Assembly (NCBI RefSeq): GCF_008831285.2
Contig: NC_045142.1
Coordinates: 16,929,354-16,993,353 of the forward strand
Reading direction: 5' to 3'
DNA length: 64,000 nt
From: Nymphaea colorata
Lineage: Eukaryota > Streptophyta > Magnoliopsida > Nymphaeales > Nymphaeaceae
Shown here: positions 41,960-56,319 of the stretch, piece by piece
Layout of the letters: the number at the start of each line of letters is the position of its first letter
How positions within the stretch are numbered: the stretch's first letter is position 1
The notes under the pieces: model-generated
The model's input: the letters and a program-made list of their open reading frames with translations, nothing else
Databases searched by the model: none
What the model was told of the DNA's origin: nothing
Program-made: the position numbers and the translations under genes

Positions 41960-43120
41960 ATATTATTTTGCTTTTTGTGTTTATTAACAAGCGAAGTATA
42001 AGGAATTTGCAATGCTGTCTCGCTAACTTTCAGAACTGCTCAGGTTCGATCATCAATTTCACTGGGTTTAATCTTTCATCTTCAAGAATCCATGCTATGA
42101 CAACCACCTTTGGTTGGTCCTACCAGATGCAGCATTTTACCTACCTGGGCATGCCGTTGCTCACTGGTGATCTCCTTGAAAGCATCTGCTCCCCTTTGCT
42201 TGTTAAAGTGGGGAAACGTTTATCATGTTGGAGGCAAAAGATGTTATCTCATGCTGGCATGTCATTTTGGTCTGATTACGTCCTTAGCCCTATTCCCCAA
42301 TACTGGGGGCTTATCTTTTGGATCGCGCCCTCAGTGTTGCGTAAGATTGAACGAGCTTGTGCCAACTTCATTTTGGGGTGAATGTTGTGCTGGATCAATT
42401 TTCAACAACCATTCCCCTACGTGGCGTCACACTTTTGCAGCATGCAAAAGCATCAGATCTCTTATCAAATGAGAAGTTCACAATGGTATGCATGTGAAGT
42501 TCTGGCTTGATGCGTGCCATGGTTTCCCCCCCTCTGGCTCTTAGGTCTGAATCCTGGTGAGAAATACCCACTCATTGAAGCCGCCAAATCCATCTCAATC
42601 TATGACATGCTTTTCGGAGATGGAGTGGGATTCAACATTTTTGTAGCCATTTGAGCATGAATGTTACTCTTCTGACCCTTGATCACCAAGTGGGGGATAT
42701 TCGGGTCTGGACTGTGGACCGTAAGAGCATTATTCGAAGGTATAAGGGCCAATGCGGTAGCTGATAAATGGCGGGAGCGTATTTGGCCGGCTTCTGATCT
42801 GCCAAGAGCTAGCTGGGCTCTTTATACGGGATGCGAGGGAAAGCTGCCTCTTGATTGCAGGGCTCAAAGATTGGGCCTCAATTTGGCTGGCTCTGCCTAA
42901 ATGCTATCGAGGACAAGAAGCATCTCTTCTTCATGGGCAACATTTATCGCAGGATTATGGACTATACTACTGGGAAGTTTAGGGGTCCCTCGAGTTCGTG
43001 GTAGTGGCACCAGCGCAGGTTTAGAGCGAAATGGTTATTGAAATGTTGGAAGAACTGCTACCACCTTCTTGTGCAGCTTATTTGTGTGAAGCATGAAGGA
43101 AGAGACTCGAGAGGCCTTTC
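41960..43120 (+). pseudogene. LINE reverse transcriptase C-terminal half and zf-RVT region, broken
   Basis: The frame opens at LFVFINKRSIRNLQCCLANF, which fits the sequence just after the FADD motif of plant LINEs. It continues with FTYLGMPLLTGDLLESICS, RLSCWRQKMLSHAGMSFWS and VLRKIERACANFILG (to 42378). A shifted frame shows KFWLDACHGFPP (about 42500). A zf-RVT-like part (about 42700-43060) includes CLNAIEDKKHLFFMGN and KWLLKCWKNCYHLLVQLIC. It complements 35865-37443 in order and strand, so both may be halves of one LINE, with roughly 35 residues around FADD lost. Confidence 0.8.
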
Positions 43121-43649
43121 TGGATTCTAAGGAGTCAACTTGTCAGGAACATTTCTGTCTTGGAAGCGGCTGGCTGAGTAAAGATAAACGGGGTTTTGCT
43201 GGACCGGCTCCAACATGGGGTTATTCCTGGATGTTGGTTTTGGCCGGACTCTATGCATCCATATGGTTGTCACCTGTGTACATAGTTCCACTGGATTCGC
43301 CAGCACTGTTAGATATAAAGATGGTACCCCAATCTATGGGGTAGCTAGGTAGAAGCTGCCCTTAATTGGGCCCTCTACCGATGTATGGCAGAAATTCTTC
43401 GATAGATGGAGTAATTCTTGTTCAGTGCAATCATGTCAAGTGGATGAATCATCTTGATGGTGATATTAATGGATTTAGACCTTTTGTTTTCATTCTACAG
43501 CAGATCTGGCCCTGCAACCGAATGTGTGCACTTGGGAGCTCCCCTCCAGCTGCTGAAGTTATTCATCTACTTACTCTATCTAATGATAGAGATCTTTTTC
43601 TGAATGGAAAGGTCACGGATAGGGTCAGGAGCACTTTCTGTGTTTATAG
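43121..43649 (+). other. Coding-like tail after the LINE, unassigned
   Basis: A plus-strand phrase YKDGTPIYGVAR..KLPLIGP then WQKFFDRWSNSCSVQSC (about 43312-43430) looks coding but matches no family I can name. It may be the LINE 3' end or an older insertion. Confidence 0.3.
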
Positions 43650-43981
43650 TCCATTGTCACAACAAGAATAATACGATAAAGTTTTATATATCGGGAATAA
43701 AACGGAAAAAGTTCGGCAAATTTTTTTTTAAAATTAAACATTTAATACATCTTAAAAATTATAAAAAATAATAATTAATAAAAAAAGGCAAAAAACGGGA
43801 AAATAACGGCAAAAAACAGGAAAATAACGTATAATACGGGTATTAAACGGGTATTATACGCGTTTTTTGTTTTTTGACGTTTTTTTAAAAAAAACGGGAA
43901 TAGCACGGGTATTATACGGTAGAACTGTTTTTGGCGTTAAATACGCGTTTTTTTTAAAAAACGGCATTTTTTGTGACAATA
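43650..43981. mobile_element. Small hAT-like element related to the copia-borne MITE
   Basis: The ends are CCATTGTCACAAC and TTGTGACAATA, inverted to each other and similar to the TATAGTCACAAA ends of 9490-9891. The flanks GTTTATAG (43642-43649) and GTTTATAC (43982-43989) match at 7 of 8 bases. The interior is a run of AAACGGG/TATTAACGGG-like words and A or T homopolymers, as in the 9490 element. About 332 bp. Confidence 0.62.
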
Positions 43982-46236
43982 GTTTATACCCAGAGAAAGA
44001 CAGCCTTAAAGGCTCCCATTTTTGTCACCGTATATAACTATTTCTTGTCAATAATATTCTGGGAAAATTCCCGCAGCCTTTCTACGGAGTATATTTTTAA
44101 AAAGGTTATGATACCATAGAAAAACCCTAAAAAAGGAAGCAGGAAGTTGAAAAGCCATACAGTTTAAATAGACTTTAATTTGTTTAGGTTTCCATATCCC
44201 ACTTCATTGCTTTATATGCTATGGCTGTTGACCTTTTCTTCAACAATAAGAAATAAACATTTTTTTTTCAATAAGCCGCTCATTAACTTGCATCTATTTG
44301 GTATCGCTCAAATAGAATTGCAATGTCAACATATATCATTTTTGAAATCTAAATCAAATCTGGAAAATAAACATCTTCTCATCACCTAAATATGTTCGCT
44401 ATAATGGTTAGGTCGAATATTTTGATTATGAATTTAGGAATTTATAATTTTCGATTCTAGATTGTTTGGTCCAGCTTGGCCACGTGGTTTAGGTTCAATT
44501 ATGAGCCTTATTGAGTTACTACCTGAGATCTGATGAAGCATTACGCATCATATTGTCATTTATCTCTGTAATGTTTAGACTCATACATGCATCCATCGAA
44601 AACCTTGATTCATACTTAGGACTTGGCATAGAGCATTAAGATTGGCTCTAGAATTGAACATGGCTTTTTTACTCGAGAGTGGATTAGAACTCAAATTGAA
44701 TTGCACCAATCAAATGAAATCGAATAAGTTTCAGTAGATAAGATCTGAATGGCTGAATCCCATTGACTGATGACCTAGATTCATTTAAGGACTACCAATC
44801 TAGATCAAATAAGAAATAGTAGATTAAATTTTGGTCTGAATTTTGTTTTTTAAGCATCTAATTCATTTGGTAGCAAGTCCAATAAAGATATTGGATTTTC
44901 ACATGTAACCATGTAGATCCATGTTTGTTTTGATCCAATCATTTTGTTAATTCAATAAATAAATTTTTTATTATTTTAAAAAAAATTGATTTTAAATGTA
45001 TATATTTCAATGTTAGTTAAAAAAACACTTCAATAAAGGAATTTTTGTTTAATTGATTGCGTTAATTTATCTTTTGAAAGTATGTTTTTCTGTTTTAATT
45101 TAAAATTTTGTTTGGATAACAAAGAAATTGTCTCAAGCATGTATTTTGAGTCTAAATTACAAGAAATACATATTAAAAAAAATTATAGCCTCAAATAGTA
45201 ATCATGGATCATTATTCTTATAAACCAAGTTCAACTTTTTAATATATTAATCCTACACTATTTTTGTTTCGAAAATACTAGTCTTTTATTTTCATTAAGT
45301 TTTTTTACTATTATATTTATATGACCTTATTTCTTCATTTTAAGTTGAAATTTACTTAACAAATGTCATAATTTATTTCGGCCTTATATACTTAAAATAA
45401 GATTCAAATTTATTATGGGTTAGGGTCCACGTGAAAGAAAATATGGCTATGAACCTTCATTTTCCAGCTACTGGGTGATAATTGACGTGGGTCAAAGAGG
45501 GTGGTTTATGGAAGAATGATAAATCTTAAAAGTTTAATTCTTTGTATAGATTTTATGTTATTGTATTGTCAATAGTTTAAGTTGGTTCCCTTGTTTACAG
45601 CTTTTGCCAAAACAGCCCAAAACGTGTTAAGTTCCAGGTTCAAAACCCATCAACCCATAATTTCAAAAGACGTTGGATTTGAATTTATAGTTTCTGATTC
45701 GGATTCCATAGGATTAAGACCGATGGGCGACTTCGGATTCTGATTCGAATATCATATTAAGAAAAGTGTTATCAAAACAGATAATTATTTAAAACCAAAT
45801 CCAAATTCGATTAGATATCATCTTTTAATTCATATCCAATCTGATTTTTTATTGGGATGTTCTATCATATCTGATTTTTTTAAATGTTTCGGTCGGATAT
45901 CGGATCTGTTGAGATCCCTAAATGGCAGAGTCAAAGACCAGAATTTGCTAACCTCTGTAACTATCAAAGGGCATTCCATCAATTGACTGAGACTCGTAAT
46001 CAATACTTTTCAACATAACATGAAATCAACAACAATCCCATGAAATTTAAGCATCAGTTCTTGAAATGTGTTGGTAATCTTGCATGCTCATATTTGGACG
46101 GTTCTTAACATTTGTGAAATGTATACAATCAGATAACATTGCTAACGTGTTGTTCTATGAATACCAGTTATGTAATTAGTGTTTTTCTTTTTCCTTTAAA
46201 AAGGCATCACTTCTCAGAGTTTGGTTTTACAAAAAT
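43982..46236. other. AT-rich DNA up to the gap, no recognised gene
   Basis: No coding similarity was found. 45690-45910 has GATTCGGATTC/GGATATCGGATC words like those of 35190-35590. The sequence just before the gap does not continue into the right arm. Confidence 0.4.
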
Positions 46237-46336
46237 NNNNNNNNNNNNNNNNNNNNNNNNNNNNNNNNNNNNNNNNNNNNNNNNNNNNNNNNNNNNNNNN
46301 NNNNNNNNNNNNNNNNNNNNNNNNNNNNNNNNNNNN
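46237..46336. other. Assembly gap, exactly 100 N
   Basis: A run of exactly 100 N is the usual placeholder for a gap of unknown size between scaffolded contigs. The inverted right arm starts at the next base. Confidence 0.98.
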
Positions 46337-46676
46337 TGTGTTTAGAGCTTTTGATGTATAAATTCATCCAAATTATCTGATTAGAAGGGAAGCGTTTCAG
46401 GTTTTATCATTGGTTATTGCTAACTGAACTAGTCTGTGGTAGCCCTAGGAGATTTCAATGCTTTGAGGGGTGAGTAGGACAAAATAGGAAAATGTCTGAA
46501 TAGAAAAGCCTATAGAGATTTTTGAGAATTTGTTGATAGTGTGATTTGGATTTTGTCATGGACCTCGTCTTAAGTATACTTAGTGTAACAACCATCCAAA
46601 CATTGAAAGCATTTCCGTTGTTTAGATTGAGTGTTGTTTGATGGTTGGAACAGTCTAATTTTCTAAAATGGAACAT
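46337..46676 (+). pseudogene. LINE endonuclease fragment, right copy
   Basis: Same content as 22186-22523 on the opposite strand, with the GDFNA-type and YTWCNN motifs broken by stops. It begins abruptly at the gap and ends at the CACTA element. The LINE resumes at 63061. Confidence 0.7.
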
Positions 46677-49502
46677 CATTACGAAAAAAGGCCTATATGT
46701 GTGACGATTTTCACCAGTAGTAGCACCATTCCAAGTTATGTACCATGGAAACTAGCATCCACATAGTCACCTGTATAGACAACATCAGAATACCACATAC
46801 ATGTGAATTCATCATCACTTGTATAGACACATACTGTGGTGATTTTTTCATTGTTGTGAATATTTATACCAGTGACAGTTGGCACCAATAAATATGTTCA
46901 GTGACTATTTCGACTACTATTGCCCCCAGTATAAAACTTACTTATCATTGCTGTAGGATCCACATTGGTGAAAAAAGGTCAACGAAAGAAAAAATTAAAC
47001 CAGTGACAAGTCGATTGTTGGTTGCCATGACTACAAGCTTTAGCGGTGTCTTGCCAATATACGAGTAGAATGGTTATTATGTTCCCTGCCACTGTAGATC
47101 TAGGTGTGGTGAAATTTATGATTGCAATTGCCATCATTAATAAAAAAATCATTTAATTCAAAATTTTATAAAGTATTCATATAAAACCCTACACAAATCT
47201 AATGACAATAACTTGTTGCTAGTATCAACAAATTTAAAATATTAAATTAAAACTACATCAGCAAAAAAAATGCTGCTATAATAAATACAACCATTATCAG
47301 ATTTTAAATGTGTTATGTCATTTTTGTAGTTGACATACAATGGATTTGGCCATCTTAGTTTGGATTAATAACAGGTTGCACAACAATTCTTTGAATCTTT
47401 TGAGAGATTGCAAGATATCACATGCATATCATGACCTTTAGTTCTGTTGTTTTATGCTTCATGCAACAAGATGAAACATAAAATTCATGAGACGTCCCCT
47501 GCCTCTTTTTGCCTTTATAGTAGTGGCATGAATCAATAACCTACAAAGAGGGTAAAATAAAAGGATTTAGATTTGTCAAGTAATTTCCTGAAAGCCTTTA
47601 ACGAGCACCCAAATATAGTGAGTCAACCCACCCCAACCTAAAATTACACAAATCAGATAAGGAAAAGAAATGAAGTGTTTAAAAAAGGAAATGGAATTCA
47701 GTTTTTTGAATAAGTGATGCTTATTGATCAAACACCGTGTTACAAATGCACTTCCACAAGCTTTACAGGTTATTATTCTATACTCTAGGTAACATACTCC
47801 TTTGAAGGTTCTTAAAGATTGTGCATTTTGATATTTTCTTGATAGCATAAGCAGGAACTGAAGTGCTGCCCCACCTTGGTTTCCTTTTGGTTAGACAACA
47901 AGTAAAATCAAAACTAGATACACCACTTCTTTTAGAAATCTCCTCTATGTATATCTAATGGACGTGACCTTTACATTTAAAAGAGTATGAATTTATGAAA
48001 ATGCATCTTTGTATTTTGATCATACCAGTCAAAAAATAGAAATGACTAAAATAAGACAAAAGCAAAAAAGAAACAAAGATTCATAATAAATATGCCAATG
48101 ACGGCAGAATTTTTTTTTTCCCATCATATTGCTCCCTTTACTGAGGAACTTGACCTGCAATGTGGAGACTAAATAAAAAAATTATGAAGCTAGCCATGAA
48201 TGACAACTTATAAGGCCTATTAGTTCATCATACAGTATCAAATGGAAGCTGAGTATAGGGCAGGTACAAAGAGAGAACGTTGAGTTTCTCAAGCTGAACT
48301 ATTACGGTAACAAACATTTAATATAAACCATTTGGTTGTACATGTACCTGTCTCTCCCTCACGTATGCCAAGGTGTGCATGCTTGCTTGCAGTCCCTATT
48401 CTGGCCTCACCGTACTAAATCCCCTCTTTTTGACAACCTCACTCTCAATTCTAGAATGAGCCAACTAATTCCCCTGCGTTGGCTGTCACACCGTTTTATT
48501 GCCTGTGTAGTTTTGCACTTACAAAAACAAAAAATATGCCACATCTTCACATTACTAAGTTTAGGAAGAAAAGGATCAAAAGCTCTAAACTCATGACACA
48601 AATGAGACATGCAAACTCAAACGAATAATCAAAATAAGAAATGAAAAAAAGATGTTACAACAAGAGCTATGGCATATGAAGGAAAAAGATGCAAGATCCA
48701 CAAGCAAACCAAGAACATGAACTTGCAAGGAACATATTGATTGGCAGATGCATAAACTAGTAAAGTTGCAAAAGAATAAACAATTTATGGCAAAAGGAGC
48801 TGCATCTACCTGCTTAAGTGGGTGGACTTGATGATTCCTAGTAGAAGATCAGAACTCCAATATTCAGAACGTTCTTCATAAAGAGATGTAAAGAAAGCTG
48901 GATTCTATAAAAACCACACAATCGGAATAGGAGAGATGGTCAAAAGGTAAAGCAGGACTGATTATGCAGGGAACATCTCCTACCACTAGACCAATTCCAA
49001 GCTAATGCCAAATCTCTATCAAATATTCTTAGTAAAGATGCGGCCACCATTATTTGGACAACCATCCCTAAACAAGGGACTCCTCCAGTACTGAGTTCCA
49101 ATGCTAGGTTCAAAACATACAATTTAGAGAAAGATACGGTGCCTAGGTGTCTAGGCTGGTTTGGTGTCTAGATTGCTGCAAGACTAGGTGGTGCTAGGCT
49201 GGTCTTGACTACAAAGAACATGATGTACTGCAAATCTCCAATGTTCTTGTGAAGCAATTTGAACCCTTACTGGAATGAAAATTTAAAGTCATAGTAGGAA
49301 TTACTAAAACTACTACATATAGGAGGAATGGAAGATGCGCTGCCAAAATGGTCCTTGTTATCCAGAAAATTTAAGTCACAATATTGTCTAATATACTTTT
49401 TACTGTCAAAAATATTGTTCCACACTTATATAGGCAACAAAGCGTTCGTGCAAGACTTTACTTATTATCTTGCATGGCCTACAAGCATTTAACCATATCT
49501 AT

Positions 49503-49975
<473 letters not shown>

Positions 49976-51917
49976 TTAGAAGTGAACAAATCCAACTTAT
50001 GGTAATAATTGACACAACAAAATTGAAACTGAAAAGAAATCCTCATATAAATAAGTTGTTCAACCGTTTTCTCAACATCATATCTCCTATAAATGAACAA
50101 AATAAAAAGGGAATTAAAAATTTTAGATAAGAATGAGCATAATGAAAAGCAAGTTAAGTGGATCTAATGGATTCTTGTTCGTATATTTTTGAATAGCACT
50201 GACTTTGTTCTAACGTGGAATTCTTGTTCCAGCAGTCACATTCCTTCTTTCTTCATTTCTCATTTTATTTACTTATTGCTTTGTCAATTTTTGCTTCATC
50301 AATTTCAAGTAGCTTTAGGAAAAGAATCTGAAGTGGCTTAAGCCAGATCATTTGAGGCTGTAGCCAACATCTATAAGCCTATAAACTAGCATAAGGAAGC
50401 AAAAATATGTAGATATAAATTAGGAGATGGGCAGTCATCAAATGTAATGTTGTAGCCAAAGAACCACTCCATGAACTAATAAAGATTGTGTCATACCTTT
50501 AATGTATGCCAATGGTAGATGGCAACTAAATACCTCCACTAACATGTGTTTCTTCAGGAGCACTCTCATCTACACATGTCCTTTCACTGAATTCATTTGC
50601 TAACTCTTCTACTTTAAATGGCTTATATGTCATGTCCAAGGTGATCTGCGCACATCTTATCATTTTGTGGGTTTTTAGTTTTAAGCGGGCCAAGTCTCAA
50701 AATCTTTTAGTTGGATGAGTGGCAGGATGTTAGTTACAACACTATAAGATTTTGCAATGGGGCAGTTTCACCTTTCAACCCATTCACTGCTCATTGTTTC
50801 ACGAGGGTTTCACTTGAAAGAAGATTTATCATGTTAAATTTTTCATCAGCTTTTGTGGAGGCCTTTCCAAAGTTGAGAAGGTCAAGTCTTCTGAGCAAAA
50901 TCAAGAACATCATTACGTTCACATATTGAGAAGATTCTTTCTCTCATAGAGGTTTTGGAGCTTGTTTGGTCCATTTCTGGGAAAAGAAATCCAAACCAAA
51001 GAGGCCTTCTGGTCCAAAGGCTGAGAGGCTGATTGCCATGACTTTTGCAGCCAAATGATTAAACTGAGAAGCAAGCACATGTTTGAAACTTTCTATCTAA
51101 GGAAGGTATTTTTCTATAAGTGGAACAACTTTGTGACGACCATGGAAAGCTTGAATGCCATGCCCACATTAGGTTAATCCTCGAAATGGACCTCTAGTTC
51201 CTCTTTCCTGTAAATTCATATTAAAGAAAACAAGAGTTAGTTTTCAAGCATGCAAAGAGATAGTAGTTCCATTGAAAACCACTTCATATGCTTCCGGCCA
51301 AATTGATTGACAAAAATTATGTTTAATATTAATTAAACCAATCAGGTCATCTGAGTAGAAAAGTAAAGGAGAGCATGAAACCCTCTCACATCAGACTACT
51401 CAAGTGAGTCTTGAATAACTCAAAAGAAAGAACTAGAGTATCATTTTGATTCCCAAACTTATGGGTATTAGAAAACTCAATGATGTAGAGAAGAAATCAG
51501 CCTATGGGATCATTAATATATCTCAATAAAGGACATCTTTAAGTATCTTGATCAGCAAAGGATCACTCTAACAGTGACTTTTCATTGGTTTCTATAGGAA
51601 AAAATGTCATAGTATGTACTGCAAAAGAGAAAACTTTCCATGCGATACTATGTATATAACAAATTTACTTTCACAGATTAGTCCTATAAACGGGAAACCT
51701 TGATTAAAGAAACTAAAGACATGGTAAGTGTTCAACAACATGCAATTAGATAATAAGATGTCACAAGGTAATCAATCTAAAACCCTAACAATTGGTGACA
51801 AAGCTTGAGAAGATTGACAAGGCATGAAAGATCCACCCAAACATATTAAAGATTTGAAATCCCATTACACGTATGGCACCTTTAACCTGCCATAATCTAA
51901 ATCAAGCCACTGCAAAA

Positions 51918-52281
51918 TCAAAACACAGGCTCACATTGAGCTAGAAAGTTCTGGACAAATTTTTGTAGGTCTCCTAGGTGGGCTTTAATAACATCCATAT
52001 GAAAATTGGGTGCTATAGCCTCAACATGTTTGTAGATCCAACTTATAACAAATGAAGGAATTGCTGATATAAGTTTGTCTATTGAGTTCCAAGATAGCAT
52101 CATCCCATCTTTCATAGTACATGAACCATATTTTATAACTATTTGCTTGATTATAACTATTTGCATATAATTGACAAGAACAATAAAGCAATAAATGGAC
52201 ATAAAAAACAGCAGCAAGTCTAATAGTTGAATACTGAAACCTTTCATACTCTTTTTCCCTGAACAAGCTAAAACACATCAA
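51918..52281 (-). pseudogene. Unidentified coding-like fragment, right copy
   Basis: Counterpart of 16560-16932. Here the frame joins a different upstream reading to the same C-terminal WIYKHVEAIAPNFHMDVI segment, because of a two-base difference in the middle (GATGCTATCTTGG against GATCTATCTTGG). Family not recognised. Confidence 0.35.
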
Positions 52282-52512
52282 AAGAATTTTTACTTCTCAG
52301 CCTTGGATCCCTCTAATCATCCAACTATGAAATATTATGACCACTCCAATATTGTCTACCCTTGTGTTCTACTATATCCACGAAAAAAGAAAAATAATGA
52401 CAACAGAATAATTACAAAACGAGACAGATGATGAAGCAAGACTCACTTGGAAAAAGCTCCAGCAGTCCTTGATCTCCATTGACAAGACTAACTGATAGAA
52501 AAAGACAGAAAA

Positions 52513-52547
<35 letters not shown>

Positions 52548-53099
52548 ACAATGCATATACTGCATTGTCATTCATTGTTATGATTATCTACATGATGACT
52601 ACAAAAGTTACTATTCCCAGGATCATTTACATCAACAAAAAAAAAAGGTACCAAAAAAATTATCATTTACATCAAACTACCAAAAGTACCAAAATATGAT
52701 CATTTACATCAAAATGACAAAAAATACTGCCCATATGACCATTTACACCCATGTACATGCATGTACCGAACATACAAAAACTATGATTGATATACATTAA
52801 AATATTATTTATAAGTTGTCATAAGTTGCTATCTTTGTGCCTTCGGATCCATCAACACCTTCCATGTGTCCACGGAGCCCACATGTACGGGTAAACCCAA
52901 AATAGTCCCTTGCAACCTACTAGGAAGTATGTTGCTACTATTGTGATGTGCTTCATTTGTATTTTGTGGTCCTTGTGATGTTTGCTCTACGAGCTTAGCC
53001 TGCACATATAAGAAAGCGCTTCAAATGGTATACATTCACCTACGAACAAAAATAAATGTGAAGCTACTATGCTTATAATTACAGTACCAACACCTTTTG

Positions 53100-53950
53100 T
53101 CCCACTTGAAAATCACACGCTTGTGTGAGTTTTAATCCAAATATCATACCAAGGCATATCGACACCATCATTTCCATAAGTGGGCTGTATCATAAGTAGT
53201 ATGTCATTATAGTATTACCAGTCATATAATAAAATATAGTACACATGTAGAAAATGCAATGAATTCTAATTATTATGAACTTGTTTTGCACAAGAACATG
53301 TCAAGCTCTTTGTTCCAAAGTTTGAAGCATTGTTTGTTGTGCACAATTAGTGACATTTGTAGCACTATGTGTCTATAGATGAAAAACTACAAGCATTAAA
53401 ATAAGTATATTAAATTTGCTACTTTTGTTGCATGTAAGATTCACCTTTGACTTATCTGTAGCAAAATATTCTTCAGAGATGTCTATTGATCTTGAGGAAC
53501 GTCTTTGGGGCAGGCATGTGTGCGTGCTTTTTCGGTATCAGAAATTTTATAAATATTTTGAAGTGCGTTCTTCCATTCAGCCATTTTTTTTAAAGATTCC
53601 ATAACTAAGCATTTAAAAACCTCTAGAAGCTCTGTCTTACCTGCAAATTCAAATTTGTTCTACATCATAAAATTGAAGTCATTCCATAATAAAAATGATC
53701 TACATGAAATTTATACTTTTACAGATGTCCATACATTGTCCTTATAGCTATCAGGCATCGTAGTCCATGTGTGGTAAATAAATGGTGACTTGACTGTATC
53801 TTGAGCTAAAACACCTAAATAACATGTCATATCTTTTGCATGTGGTCCATATGGCTGCCCTAACTTATTAATCAAAATTGGAAGGTTGTTGCAAGAAGGT
53901 AATCTCATAACAGCTAAAGCTTGATTCAGACCTCTTAACTTCTTTTGTGA
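53100..53950 (-). pseudogene. En/Spm Transposase_24-like fragment, right copy
   Basis: Counterpart of 14910-15750. 53908-53711 reads without interruption through MRLPSCNNLPILINKLGQPY, then the CYLGVLAQDTVKSPF and DSYKDNVWTSV blocks, where the left copy has lost bases. Confidence 0.7.
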
Positions 53951-54439
53951 TACATCTAAAACTTATCAACACATTTAAACATTCATATGCATCAAATTAT
54001 AAAACAAATTGTAAATCAAGTTATAAATGAAAGTAATATGATAATCAAATAATACTAGAGCTTGCCTGTCAGCAAGTATTTAGCAGGTACGTTATGAGGC
54101 ATTCAAAATTATATATCAAAACAATTATGAACATGCATGTAGTTTAAAAGAAAACATAATGTAATGAAATAATATGCAATTGTCATCCATGAGACATGTG
54201 TTAATCTAATGAAATGAAAGAAGACACTTATTAATATTTGCAATATTATCAACATATTTATTACTCAATTTACTGTACTTGGTTGTACGTCCATCCTTAC
54301 CCAAGTTGTACAATCATGGGCATCTGTACCATCCAAATGCTATATTGGAAATGGCTCTGCATCATGAAAGGTATTTTCGGTATTATCCACTTGATCATCT
54401 TTGACGAAGTGTTGGTTGTACATGTTGAACAAATCTCTA

Positions 54440-55846
54440 AGTCTTGTCCTAATAATGATGTGTCGATCTCCAATCCATAAGATCTTAAACACAAAATACA
54501 CGTTATGCTTGATATAAGGTTCTCAAAACATGCATGCAAACTTAAAATTAACAAGAGAGCACCCAAATTCATCTTTTTTTTGTCTCACAAGAATTAAGAA
54601 CATCGAACCAGTGACACTTAAACAAAACGAACTTCACATCTCTAAAATATTCTAATTCTATAATTTCAGTTATGACTCCATAATAAGTCACATCACCAAC
54701 AACTGGCCCATGATCTCTAACACTGCAAAAAACTCAAAGTTTGTGTCGTGTCAATGATTCCATTGTTTTGAGTTTTGGACGTTGCCTCCTTATCCTGAGT
54801 GGAATCAAAATCCAATTGTAGTGAAACTTTTGTATCTCTTTGCTATCATTTGAAGTTTCTATGATAACCATATGAATTCTTCAGTGATACCTCTAATAGC
54901 ACATTCTTTAGAAAGTTGACGAATCTATCATATAAATTAAATATATTATGTTAATCAGCACATAGACACACATATATATACACATATGTTCTTAGAAAGA
55001 TATAAATGTTTCAGGATTACAAACATACATGATTATGAAACTAGTCAAAAAACAAATCCTTGTGAACTCATTCGACATCATGAGGTCTTTGATGTCATGG
55101 TTTCATCAAGTTAAGGTGCCTTCTATAATAGCAAATATATTAGGAAAGAAAAACTAAAACTGCAAGCCTTATGTATAGAAAATCAACACAAGTAAACTAA
55201 AGATCTTACTGTAGATAAGGTGCCACTAAACCATTATTGAATAGAACAAATGTATATGCTTATTTCAAACTTAAGTTATCAAGCATGAATCCCTCCATTT
55301 CCCCTAATGGGCAGCCTTTTCTCAATGAATTATCATCAACTTCTTCATAGTTTCTTTTAGTAGGATTAAACCTTGTTCCAATGCCAACAAAGTATCTTGA
55401 ACAAAAAAGGAGACATTCTTCAGCTAAACATCCTTCTGCAATTGAACCTTTAGTTGACTTTTATTGCCTATATAATACTTTCAATTTGAGAAAATACCTA
55501 AAAAAACATTTACGTAAGTTTCAAATACCTTTACAATTTACAATCAATACCATCATGTGCATGCATCTTGAAATATTTGATGGATAGCCGTCTGGCACCT
55601 TGATGAGCTTTAATATCTTACAGAACATTTGTATCTCATGTTTGTCCATTGTAAAACATGCAACTAGTAGTAGTACTTTGTTTACATCCTAGCATATTAA
55701 TGGATGAACTGCATGTTGTATTCTCATATCTTTCAAATCTGAACAAGCAGCGCCATGATTCTTTGTTTTTCCTTTCATATTTAGAAGTGTCTCCAAAATA
55801 CTATCACATATATTTTTTTCTATATGCATAACATCTAGATTATGAT
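54440..55846 (-). pseudogene. CACTA TNP2 transposase C-terminal part, right copy
   Basis: Counterpart of 13018-14420, with HHNLDVMHIEKNICDSILET at about 55840-55785 and the DUF4216 part near 54790-54500. The N-terminal half is absent from this arm, so this copy cannot encode transposase. Confidence 0.85.
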
Positions 55847-55851
55847 GTAAC

Positions 55852-56319
55852 TGAAAACTAGGCACAAAACTTGGAGACATAAACACTTCAAGAGATACAC
55901 TCTTGAATAGCAGCTTCAATAAGTTACACAAACCAAACTTCAAAATTGAGGAGAAATAAATATATATTGATCTCAAAAGGATAGAAAAGAACAGGCCTCA
56001 AAGCCTTTACCAAACAAGAGAGCAACTGCACTATTTATAAAGGAGAATACACAAGAAGGAGAGAAATCTAGTAGTTGGACTAGTTCCAACGGCTAGATTT
56101 CTAGCCGTTGGGACTAGTCCTCCTTTATACAATAAGGTAAAAGTAGGAGAGTAAACGTGAAAATCTGAAAATACAGAAAAGGAAAAATACATAAAGAAAG
56201 GAAAAATTACATAAACAGCCTAAGTATCATAATATATATATATATACATTAGTTCACTATTATATGTAATATACATACATATAGATATATATATAGAACG
56301 GGATACATACATTCTAACA
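55852..56319 (-). repeat. Copia 3' LTR, right copy
   Basis: 468 bp, the inverted counterpart of 12549-13015. GTAAC (55847-55851) follows the LTR on the outer side, corresponding to the left copy's GTTAC. Confidence 0.92.

Noticed and set aside
46139-46345. Open frame crossing the N run
   Set aside because: It spans the assembly gap and is meaningless.
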